The translations under genes and the position numbers were made by a program. Positions 23,692 through 31,255 of a stretch of DNA of 33,690 bases are shown piece after piece; position 1 is the stretch's first letter, and every line of letters begins with the position of its first letter. The notes beneath the pieces are model-generated. The model saw nothing but the letters and a program-made list of their open reading frames with translations, was not told the origin of the DNA and did not search any database. Source of the stretch: Paenibacillus phytorum (GTDB lineage: Bacteria; Bacillota; Bacilli; Paenibacillales; NBRC-103111); assembly GCF_013141715.1 (NCBI RefSeq), contig NZ_WHOA01000234.1, positions 1-33,690 of the forward strand, given 5' to 3'.

Positions 23692-24801
23692 TTAAGTATA
23701 CCTCGTCCAGGACCTCAGTGTCTGTGACACATCGGCACCTTCCAAGATCATTTTATGAATATCATCTTTGATCAATTGTCGGGAAGCATTCCACTTCTTG
23801 TTCAGATAGTAGCCACTGAGCTGCACATGATCGAGCTCCTTTAAGTACCGGGACCATATCCGATGTTTATTCAATCCTCGTTGATCCGATTGCGATTTCG
23901 AAATTGGTGGCATCCACGAATGGCACTCTAGGATGTAATGGCGCAAGAATTCCCATGCAATTCGAGGATTCGCCGAATTCGTCGTTATACCGATCCCGCC
24001 CATGTAGATCATATTCGCCTCTTCCCCGCCAGGTAATGAAGGCAAACCGACAACTTCATACCGTTCATCCAATTTATGATGGTGGGTATCCCATACAAAA
24101 CAGAAAGTCATCGCGCTCTCATCAAGCCCATTTCCCGCTATGAAATGTTCTCCGGGCTTACGTATGATATGGTGAACTCTGTATGCATCGATAATTTTGC
24201 GAAATGCCTCAATTGTAGCCGGGCTATCCACATATCCTCTTGACGTCGAGCCGTCGGGTGATATGTACCTGCCTCCATTCCTCATTACAAAAGGTTCGAA
24301 CCACTCGATATCGACACCGAGTCCGAAACCGAACTGACTCACAATACCTTTATTATCTCGAATTGTCAGCCTTTTGGCCATTTCAACCATGTCATCCCAG
24401 GTCCAAGTTTCAGTCGGATAAGATAGTCCTGCCCGGTCGAACATCTCTTTGTTATACCTAATGAGCGGTGAACTGACTTCAATCGGTAGTCCGGGCAGCA
24501 TCCCGCCATGTCTCGCAACCCGCAGAAGACCCGAATATAACTCCTGTTCCAAGCCTTCATTTTCTGCAATATACGGGTTTAAATCAATAAATATGCCTCC
24601 AGAGTTGCCAATTTGATAGCCACCCGTTTCGATAATATCTGGTGCGTTTTCTGATTTAAGTGCCTGCATGATTTCAAAATAGTCTTTCAATTGCTCGACA
24701 ACGATCCGAATATCTGGGTTCGCCCGTTCAAAAGACTCCTTCGCGTCCATCACATTTTTCATATTGTAAGCAATTTGTGTTAAAAATCGTATTTCGGTCA
24801 T
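23692..24801 (-). CDS. Leaderless family 1 solute-binding-type protein
   Basis: A 369-residue protein with the fold signature of family 1 (sugar-type) extracellular solute-binding proteins: ITEIRF-like first strand, NAPDIIETGGYQIG, GGMLPGLPIEVSSPLIRYNK then ETWTWDDMVEMAKRLT, and YMGGIGITTNSANPRIAWEF. It starts at the mature-protein level: no signal peptide, no lipobox Cys, so it should stay in the cytoplasm. Its ATG overlaps the stop codon of the sigma factor gene by four bases (ATGA), so the two are translated together. No permease or ATPase gene is near. This suggests a cytoplasmic ligand sensor working with the sigma factor rather than a transporter component; that role is inference. The start at 24801 has an AGAAGGGAAG site inside the sigma gene. 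Confidence 0.85.
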   Translation of the reverse strand: MTEIRFLTQIAYNMKNVMDAKESFERANPDIRIVVEQLKDYFEIMQALKSENAPDIIETGGYQIGNSGGIFIDLNPYIAENEGLEQELYSGLLRVARHGGMLPGLPIEVSSPLIRYNKEMFDRAGLSYPTETWTWDDMVEMAKRLTIRDNKGIVSQFGFGLGVDIEWFEPFVMRNGGRYISPDGSTSRGYVDSPATIEAFRKIIDAYRVHHIIRKPGEHFIAGNGLDESAMTFCFVWDTHHHKLDERYEVVGLPSLPGGEEANMIYMGGIGITTNSANPRIAWEFLRHYILECHSWMPPISKSQSDQRGLNKHRIWSRYLKELDHVQLSGYYLNKKWNASRQLIKDDIHKMILEGADVSQTLRSWTRYT

Positions 24802-26591
24802 GAGTATTTACTTCCCTTCTCTTCTCTAATAAAGGTAAGCGCTTCTTCCAAATAACCGACGGCGGCAGTCTCGAATTCTTTTGCTTTTTCCAAATAAACG
24901 GCACACGTCTCAAGCATATCCGGTAGTAGCATTTCGGATGAACGAATGAACGGCACATATGAGCTCAATTGCTCCAACGCTTCCGCCGCTTGTTCATAAG
25001 CATCTGAAGCTAGCAACGTCAGCCGCATTACTTCACCTTCGAATGGAACGCTACGTAAATAAAGCGATGCATAACGTTTGGCCTCGGCGTATACCGCAGA
25101 CAGCTGTCCTAACCCATACCTGTTCGGTACGACGTGACTGTTACGAAGATGACCTATCCAGCGGTTATATGCTATAAGCCCGGACGTGTACTTTAAGTAG
25201 CTGGTCATTGGGCGGTACTCGCAGCCATTCCGTGCATAATTGACAGCGAAACGAACGGTTCGTTCAGCTTGCTGCTTTTGCTCCGATATCCGAATTGGCC
25301 GAACATCCGGCTCAAGAACACCATCAATGCCTGCTGCAAAACGAACCGGATTGACCGTCACTTCGTCGTACGTAAGCGTTTTACCCTCTATAAGCATTTG
25401 ATCGGACAAGTATACGATCTGTTGTTCTTCGTCGTACCCGTAAATGACGGACCATTCGTGAACATAGGGCTTAGAAGCCTGTGTATCAAAGTACAAAACC
25501 GGCTTCCCAAGATCAATGTACTTCCGAATGAAGGGCAGAACCGATTCTTCAATCGGCAAGACGACTGGAAACCGTTCCACTGCGCCAAGAAGCGGTATAG
25601 GCGAGTCCGAGAGTTGCCCGCAGAGCATCGTTATTTTGTAACCGAGCTCCCCCATGAAGGTCTGCAGCGTTCGTCTCCAGTCGAAAATATAAATGCTGTC
25701 CGCGAATGTAGTTTGGTCCGATATCTTCATGCGAAAAGCAAAGCTAGAGACCCCCATCAGTTCGGCCATCTCCCGACGATCACCCATCGAGGCCAGCATG
25801 CGCCCGATACTGTCAATAAAAGTTGATTTTACCGAAATCTGCGCCGGCCAGTCCGGCATCTGCAAAACTTTATTTCTGATCATTCCACATTCTCCCTTCT
25901 CAGGAATTAAGCCAAGAGCAACGCGGATATGCTCTTTTCTCAGCTTTTGGCGCGATCGGTGAATGTATGTATATATGGAACCGGTTGTCATCCGGTACAT
26001 GGACGCGATCTCCTCAGGGCCCAGCTGGCGAAAAAAGTAAGCCCTGAATATCCCGCGCTCCTTAGGAGTCAGGCAATGAAGCAGTGCATGTATCGTTTCA
26101 TACATTTCTTTGCGCAGCAGGTTTTCCTGCGGATCCTGATCCCTTACTGCGGCATCGGTCGCGGTGCGAGCAAGATGGTACAGAATACTGTCAAGGTTCT
26201 CCCAGTCGACTAGAGGCTCCTCACTCACGGCCGCCCCCATAGATGTGAATGGTCTTTCCTTTCGGTACGGGCCGCCGCGACGCAAGCGCATGTTTGCCTG
26301 ATTGCGCACAATCCTGTGGAGCCAAGGGAGGAACCGGCTCGTATCCGCAAGAGATCCCAAATGCATAAATGCTCGAATAAGAGCATCCTGCACGACGTCG
26401 TCAGCCATATGTGGGTCTCCAGTCATCCGCTTGGCCAAATCGCACGCTTTGCTCCGATGCTGTTCGATCAGTTCACCGAATGCTTCGGTGTCCCCTTGCT
26501 GTGCCCGTTCTACCAAAGTGCTATCAATTTCGTACTGCTGAACAATTACTCGGTCCTTCACTATTGCACTTGCTTCATTTTCCACATACAT
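24798..26591 (-). CDS. ECF-type sigma factor with large C-terminal extension
   Basis: A 597-residue sigma-70 family protein. Region 2 covers about 25-105 (DTEAFGELIEQHRSKACDLA, DDVVQDALIRAF, WLHRIVRNQ); region 4 covers about 163-222, with the helix-turn-helix LGPEEIASMYRMTTGSIYTY then IHRSRQKLRKE. ECF factors normally end there. Here some 370 residues follow: about 253-415 resembles the C39/BtrH_N peptidase-like fold (FIDSIGRMLASMG, ELMGVSSFAFRM, HEWSVIYGYDEEQQIVYLSD) with Thr or Ser where the nucleophile Cys would be; about 434-590 is helical. The extension may be a sensor domain that replaces an anti-sigma factor. Translationally coupled to the leaderless binding protein. Start ATG behind GGGAGG-GAAGGA. 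Confidence 0.9.
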   Translation of the reverse strand: MYVENEASAIVKDRVIVQQYEIDSTLVERAQQGDTEAFGELIEQHRSKACDLAKRMTGDPHMADDVVQDALIRAFMHLGSLADTSRFLPWLHRIVRNQANMRLRRGGPYRKERPFTSMGAAVSEEPLVDWENLDSILYHLARTATDAAVRDQDPQENLLRKEMYETIHALLHCLTPKERGIFRAYFFRQLGPEEIASMYRMTTGSIYTYIHRSRQKLRKEHIRVALGLIPEKGECGMIRNKVLQMPDWPAQISVKSTFIDSIGRMLASMGDRREMAELMGVSSFAFRMKISDQTTFADSIYIFDWRRTLQTFMGELGYKITMLCGQLSDSPIPLLGAVERFPVVLPIEESVLPFIRKYIDLGKPVLYFDTQASKPYVHEWSVIYGYDEEQQIVYLSDQMLIEGKTLTYDEVTVNPVRFAAGIDGVLEPDVRPIRISEQKQQAERTVRFAVNYARNGCEYRPMTSYLKYTSGLIAYNRWIGHLRNSHVVPNRYGLGQLSAVYAEAKRYASLYLRSVPFEGEVMRLTLLASDAYEQAAEALEQLSSYVPFIRSSEMLLPDMLETCAVYLEKAKEFETAAVGYLEEALTFIREEKGSKYS

Positions 26592-26714
26592 TCCTTCCCT
26601 CCCTGCTGCGTCATTGATCTCAATAGGATAGATGCCAATCGCTAGTCAGTTTTGAACAATTAATTAACAGATTTCAACATTATTTCACAATCCCCTTTAG
26701 ATGAAATTAAAAAT

Positions 26715-26797
26715 AAGGTTGCTGAGCAATTCGAGCGATAGTAATTTTAACGAAAAAATTGGATGGAATGCGCATTCAGCGCATTTTCAGCAACCTT
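26715..26797. repeat. Nested inverted repeats between divergent promoters
   Basis: The outer arms AAGGTTGCTGA (26715-26725) and TCAGCAACCTT (26787-26797) are perfect over 11 bp. Inside, AATGCGC (26767-26773) and GCGCATT (26779-26785) form a second perfect stem. The set lies between the sigma factor and PspA units, so it could be an operator pair, a looping site or a folded leader. Confidence 0.65.
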
Positions 26798-26890
26798 TCA
26801 ATTAAGATTCAGTTGGCTTTCACCTTTCCTTAAGAAACCAAGCCTATACTTCTAAATGTAAGTAAAACAATAGAGAGGAAGGAATGAGAG

Positions 26891-27196
26891 ATGGGAGAAA
26901 GGCATATAAGAGGCTCGGAAAATTTGCACCAATTCAAAGACAACTCCTATGAAGGCATTCACCATGGCTTTCATGGATCGCCACTTCTGAGCATCGTACT
27001 GATGCTTGTCGTCGTTTTAATTGGATATTTGTTGTGGAGAAGATTTCGAACACATAAGCAGAACAACCAGTTTACAAATATCGATGCTGCCATGCCGCCG
27101 GTTTACTATCAAATGCCCTTAAGTCACAAGGCGAACATGCTAGACGAATGGGAGCGCAACATTCACAAGGAGGAGAAACCAAATGGGAATTTTTAA
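26891..27196 (+). CDS. Single-pass membrane protein upstream of pspA
   Basis: A 101-residue protein: about 30 polar, His-rich residues, one membrane helix (about 31-49, PLLSIVLMLVVVLIGYLLW) followed by RRFR, then a charged cytoplasmic tail of about 50 residues. It belongs to no family I know. Its last 14 bases overlap the PspA gene, so the two are translated together and the protein probably anchors or signals to PspA at the membrane, as PspB/C-type partners do elsewhere; that is inference. ATG 26891 follows AGGAAGGA. Confidence 0.75.
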   Translation: MGERHIRGSENLHQFKDNSYEGIHHGFHGSPLLSIVLMLVVVLIGYLLWRRFRTHKQNNQFTNIDAAMPPVYYQMPLSHKANMLDEWERNIHKEEKPNGNF

Positions 27197-27845
27197 AAGA
27201 GTAAAAGACATTGCTTTGGCCGATATCAACGAGATGCTAGATAAAATGGAAAATCCGATCTACATGATCAAGCAGTACCTTAGAGAGCTGGAGGAACAAA
27301 TCGCTACCGCCAAGGACGCGCTCGCGAATCAGTTGATCGCAGAGCGCAAGTTTGAAGCGTTAATCAGCGAGCTTGAGCAGGTCATCGGAAATCGTGTCCG
27401 ACAAACAAATCTCGCGCTCGATCGGGATGATGAAACGATCGCACAGCTCGCAATAGAAGAAAAGCTCATTTGCGAAAAGAGGCTCCACGTGTATCTAGAG
27501 CAGTATCAGACTGTGAAACAGCATATCGCAATGCTGCAAGAAACGCTTCATACTTCGAAGTCGCTGTACGACGAGCTGCAAAGTCAAAAGTGGTTTCTAA
27601 TGTCCAGAGCAAATAGCGCTCGGGCTATGCAAGACCTGAACCGTGTCGTTGCTTCAGTTGATACGGATACCGTTCGAAAAGGTTTTTCCAGAATGGAGGA
27701 GCAGGTGTGGCAGATGGAAGCGAGAGCTGCCGCAGACGCTCAGGTCGATCGGTTTTTTCACAATCCCACCTTGGCTGGAACGAATACGCTCATCAAGAAC
27801 GAAGTGCTGCAGGAGCTGGAGCGGCTTAAAGCTGAGAGAAAGTAG
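27183..27845 (+). CDS. pspA: PspA/IM30 family membrane stress protein
   Basis: A 220-residue PspA/IM30 protein. It begins with the amphipathic helix MGIFKRVKDIALADINEMLD that binds stressed membranes, followed by long heptad-patterned helices (about 25-180: KQYLRELEEQIATAKDALAN, then KFEALISELEQV and EKRLHVYLEQYQTVKQHIAM). The family forms large oligomers that protect the membrane from proton leak. Length is usual. ATG 27183 has AAGGAGGAG and lies inside the end of the upstream gene. A strong bidirectional terminator follows. Confidence 0.93.
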   Translation: MGIFKRVKDIALADINEMLDKMENPIYMIKQYLRELEEQIATAKDALANQLIAERKFEALISELEQVIGNRVRQTNLALDRDDETIAQLAIEEKLICEKRLHVYLEQYQTVKQHIAMLQETLHTSKSLYDELQSQKWFLMSRANSARAMQDLNRVVASVDTDTVRKGFSRMEEQVWQMEARAAADAQVDRFFHNPTLAGTNTLIKNEVLQELERLKAERK

Positions 27846-27879
27846 GTTATTTTACCTACCTTTCAACAATAGTACCAAA

Positions 27880-27911
27880 AAAAGACGACCTCTCAAGAGT
27901 GTCGTCTTTTT
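27880..27911. terminator. Bidirectional terminator, pspA / aldo/keto reductase copy B
   Basis: AAAAGACGAC (27880-27889) and GTCGTCTTTT (27901-27910) form a 10-bp perfect stem with T-tracts on both strands. It ends the PspA unit and, on the minus strand, the AKR copy B unit. Confidence 0.9.
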
Positions 27912-28008
27912 ACATTTGAAGCCGAAAAGCTTATAATTTTTCAGTTTTCCAACTTTCTATACTCACATAAAAATAGAGGCTATCCCCCTTTTGATGAAGC
28001 ATCTAGTT

Positions 28009-28986
28009 TTAGTTGCCGTATACCTGATGCGGTACATAAGGCTCCTCTAGGCTCACAATTTCGTTTGAATCCAGCTTCACCGACAACGCAGCAACTGAAT
28101 CCTCCAGATGATAAAGCTTTGTTGCGCCTATGATCGGCGCTGTTACCTGCTCTTTTTGCAGTACCCAAGCAAGCGCGACTTGCGCGCGAGGAATGCCGCG
28201 CTTGGCGGCGATTTCGGCAACTTTCTCCACGATCTTACGATCGGCGTCTACCATTGCCGCAACTAGCCTTTGTCCGGCTTCGTCTATCTCTGAACGGGCT
28301 GTCTTTTCATCCCAATCTCGGGTTAACCGACCTTTAGCAAGCGGACTCCATGGAATCACACCGATCCCCTCTGAGCGGCAAAGCGGCAGCATCTCCCTCT
28401 CTTCTTCCCTATACAGTAAATTCAATAAATTTTGCATGGAGACAAACTGGGTCCAACCGTTACGTTCGGCGACATGCTGCGCTTTCAAGAACTGCCAAGC
28501 ATACATCGACGAAGCTCCTATATACCTTGCCTTACCTGCCTTTACTACGTCATGAAGTGCCTCCATCGTCTCTTCAATAGGCGTAGTGTTATCGAATCGG
28601 TGGATCTGATACAAATCAACGTAATCCGTACCCAGCCGTCTTAGGCTGTTATCAATTTCGCTCATGATTGCCTTACGGGAAAGTCCCGCACTATTCGGAC
28701 CCGGGCGCATGCGAAAGAATACCTTTGTCGCAATGACGACCTCATCACGACGGGCATTTTCTTTCAATGCACGTCCGACAATTTCCTCGCTCGTTCCGTC
28801 AGAGTAAACATTCGCAGTATCGAAGAAGTTAATGCCTAGTTCTAGCGCTTTTTTAATGAATGGCCTGCTTTCCTCTTCATTCAGCGACCATGGAGCTATT
28901 CCACGTTCGGGTACCCCATAACTCATGCAACCAAGGCATATTCGTGAAACTTCCAAACCGGTGCGGCCAAGCTTTACATATTCCAT
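28009..28986 (-). CDS. Aldo/keto reductase, YajO-like (copy B)
   Basis: A 325-residue NADPH-dependent aldo/keto reductase closely related to copy A. Tetrad D56, Y61 (FFDTANVYS), K88 (IATKV), H129 (YQIHRFD); the N-terminus is MEYVKLGRTGLEVSRICLGC. The frame is open upstream to 29190, but that part overlaps the MFS gene in another phase; ATG 28986 has AAGGAGTG ten bases upstream and is the real start. It is the second gene of a two-gene unit after the truncated MFS gene, divergent from the AraC regulator. Substrate unknown. Confidence 0.95.
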   Translation of the reverse strand: MEYVKLGRTGLEVSRICLGCMSYGVPERGIAPWSLNEEESRPFIKKALELGINFFDTANVYSDGTSEEIVGRALKENARRDEVVIATKVFFRMRPGPNSAGLSRKAIMSEIDNSLRRLGTDYVDLYQIHRFDNTTPIEETMEALHDVVKAGKARYIGASSMYAWQFLKAQHVAERNGWTQFVSMQNLLNLLYREEEREMLPLCRSEGIGVIPWSPLAKGRLTRDWDEKTARSEIDEAGQRLVAAMVDADRKIVEKVAEIAAKRGIPRAQVALAWVLQKEQVTAPIIGATKLYHLEDSVAALSVKLDSNEIVSLEEPYVPHQVYGN

Positions 28987-29023
28987 ATAATCGATACACT
29001 CCTTAGTTTTATTTTTCACTGGT

Positions 29024-29725
29024 TCATGTATTCTGACCGAAAGAAGCGCGTCGCAGCGGGACAAAGGTGGTAATGCCGCCATAAGCGATAGCATGAAAAA
29101 AGCTCGATGCCGTGACGGGCAAGACCGATTTTTCGAAAAAATCGATTCTCCTTGCGCCAGATTTTGGCTGGAAAGGCATTTTTGCACCAAAGGTCAAGAG
29201 AAGTGCTGCGGCAGAGAATCCTACGGCGAATAGAAACAGAGCGTGGTACGACTGGTTCTGTGTAACCCAGATGCCGAATATCGGTCCGACCGCCATAGCC
29301 ATGGTCGTGGCCGTACCAAACCACCCCATGCCTTCTCCGCGACGGGCCGACGGGATCATATCCGCAATCGCCGTGTAAACAGCGGTAGTGGAAACGGCCC
29401 AACTCATACCGTGCAATATTCTGAGCCCCATCAAAACGACGATTCCGCCGATCCAGTCATACATATACATCGCCAAGATGAAAAGAAGCAGCCCCCACAC
29501 GATAAAGGGACGCCTGCCAAACCGGTCCAGCAGAACGCCGACGATCGGGCGAAAAATAACGGCAGACAGCATAAACGCGCCCGCCGCTAGATCGACCTGC
29601 GCTTCGTTACCGCCCAACTGTTTGATGAACAGCGGCAGCGTCGGATACAGCGAATAATATCCAGTGAATAGGAAAAACATCCCTACCGTCATGAGAATAA
29701 ACGGCTTCTTCCATAGGCGTTCCAC
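29024..29725 (-). pseudogene. MFS transporter, 3' truncated (copy B)
   Basis: About 233 residues of a major facilitator that normally has about 390-400. It has the first six membrane segments, the inter-domain loop (AKMPFQPKSGARRIDFFEKS) and the start of the seventh (HAIAYGGITTFVPL), then a short unrelated tail RRASFGQNT and a stop 37 bases before the AKR start. The second six-helix half is gone. GTG 29725 with AGGAGG, at the place corresponding to copy A, is preferred over ATG 29731. It is probably non-functional unless it pairs with another half. Confidence 0.75.
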
Positions 29726-29912
29726 TTTCATTCCTCCTCAAGTTCTGTCAAGAACTCATATGTGTTAAAGGGCGTAACCTTATTATGCAATAAATGAAAA
29801 ACAGACCGTTATCTCATTTGTCTTAAATGATTGCCTAATCCTCTCACTACTAATAACGCTACAGACGTAAATGCCTTATAATTGAAAAAGATAAAACAAC
29901 AAGGAGGAGCCT

Positions 29913-30833
29913 ATGTCGGAGGAAATACTAAAACAGCAATATGAACTCGCCAAATTGATTGAACGTCACTCGGCTCAAGACGGAGTTTACAAGACCGCAG
30001 TCCCATCTTTATTTTTTATTCGCTACTCTAATGTGACCGAGCCAGTCTACAGAGTTTACAAGCCTTCCTTATGTTTCATAGCTCAAGGTTTGAAAGAGAT
30101 ATTGCTGGCACAGGAGCGTTTCGAATATGGTCCTGCCGACTACCTTATTTCATCCATGAACTTGCCGGTGATCGGCCAGGTCATAAAAGCTTCTTTCGAC
30201 GCCCCATATTTGAGTTTCAAACTTGAATTTACACAGAGTCAAATTTTGGAGGTATTAAATAATTCTGACATTCAAATCACCCCGAAAGAAAATGCTAAGC
30301 GAGCTATGTTTGTCGGTCAGATAGAGTTACCTATACTGGATGCGATACTCAGATTAGCTCGTTTGCTAGACAATCCCAAAGACATTCCGTTCCTCGCTCC
30401 CATCTACACAAGGGAAATTCTATACAGGCTTCTGCAAGGGCAGTATGGCGTTACGTTGGCTCAAATCGCAATGGAAGGAAGCAGCATCTATCGAATCAGG
30501 GACGCTATCGAACAAATTATCAATGACTGTGATAAGCCTTTGCGAATTGAAGAGCTTGCAGAAATAGCCAGTATGAGTATTTCTTCGTTTCACAGACACT
30601 TCAAAGAGGTAACCGCTATGAGCCCTATTCAGTTTCAAAAACAACTGCGATTGCAGGAAGCTCGACGCCTATTATTATCCGAGTCAGCGGATGCCGCTGA
30701 TGTCGCATTCCGGGTAGGCTATGAAAGTGCATCCCAATTCAGCCGTGAATATTCTCGTATGTTTGGTTCTCCTCCCAGAGCGGACATAAAGCGTTTGAAG
30801 GAAAAATATGACCAAAGACTAAACGTAAGATGA
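29913..30833 (+). CDS. AraC family regulator with AraC_N-type domain
   Basis: A 306-residue regulator. The N-terminal domain (about 25-180) is of the AraC_N type common in regulators beside aldo/keto reductases: SLFFIRYSNVTEPVYRVYKP then SLCFIAQGLKEILLAQERFE and YLISSMNLPVIGQV. The C-terminal double helix-turn-helix covers about 200-295 (LRIEELAEIASMSISSFHRH, then ADVAFRVGYESASQFSREYS and FGSPP). ATG 29913 follows AAGGAGGAG. Divergent from the MFS/AKR copy B unit, which it should control. The ligand is unknown. Confidence 0.95.
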   Translation: MSEEILKQQYELAKLIERHSAQDGVYKTAVPSLFFIRYSNVTEPVYRVYKPSLCFIAQGLKEILLAQERFEYGPADYLISSMNLPVIGQVIKASFDAPYLSFKLEFTQSQILEVLNNSDIQITPKENAKRAMFVGQIELPILDAILRLARLLDNPKDIPFLAPIYTREILYRLLQGQYGVTLAQIAMEGSSIYRIRDAIEQIINDCDKPLRIEELAEIASMSISSFHRHFKEVTAMSPIQFQKQLRLQEARRLLLSESADAADVAFRVGYESASQFSREYSRMFGSPPRADIKRLKEKYDQRLNVR

Positions 30834-30930
30834 TCCTCTTGCCAAGCGAGGGCAAATTAATCCGCCAAACATTGTCTGTCTCTGTCGGGAATAAGATAAT
30901 GTCTTGTCACCCGATACTGGCCCCTTGAAT

Positions 30931-30963
30931 AAAAAAAACACCGTCCTTTATCGTGGCGGTGTT
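30931..30963 (-). terminator. Terminator of the 55-residue ORF and upstream gene
   Basis: AACACCGTC (30937-30945) pairs with G-T-GGCGGTGTT (30953-30963); on the minus strand eight T residues follow. It begins at the stop codon of the small ORF at 30962. Confidence 0.8.
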
Positions 30964-31129
30964 ATGTGTTTCTATTCATTTTTTTGTTATTCAAGAATCT
31001 TTCCAAAGGGCTATAAATCACCTTTAACACTTGAGTAAGACCCGATAAATCCGGATAGAAAACAAGCTGAACGGCAAGCATGTATCCTATGGGCCATAAA
31101 TGCGGTCCCATCGGGCATTCCATGTCCAT
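30962..31129 (-). CDS. 55-residue ORF, possible small membrane protein
   Basis: A 55-codon frame: MDMECPMGPHLWPIGYMLAV then QLVFYPDLSGLTQVLKVIYS and PLERFLNNKKM. It has one moderately hydrophobic segment and an amphipathic helix. An in-frame ATG at 31123 has GAGG eight bases upstream and may be the real start. A strong terminator lies exactly at its stop codon, which supports expression, either alone or after the LQRTVGN gene 127 bases upstream. The composition is protein-like, but no family is recognised. Confidence 0.5.
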   Translation of the reverse strand: MDMECPMGPHLWPIGYMLAVQLVFYPDLSGLTQVLKVIYSPLERFLNNKKMNRNT

Positions 31130-31255
31130 TACCTCAACCAGGGCGGCTCATTAGCATTCCTGATGCGCGGAGTGACGCCCGTTTAGCCCGCGGCATCGCG
31201 CCGCGCCCAACCTTAGCCGCTCCTTGCCGCAGTTCGCGTCCGCCGCGTCTGCTGC

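Noticed and set aside
26642..26890. Search for a tRNA, T-box or riboswitch in the divergent region
   Set aside because: Only the nested inverted repeats were found; no conserved T-box or known riboswitch core was seen.
28987..29190. Upstream extension of AKR copy B to 393 residues
   Set aside because: The extension overlaps the MFS gene in another phase; the AKR family starts at MEYVKLG, where a good ribosome site stands.
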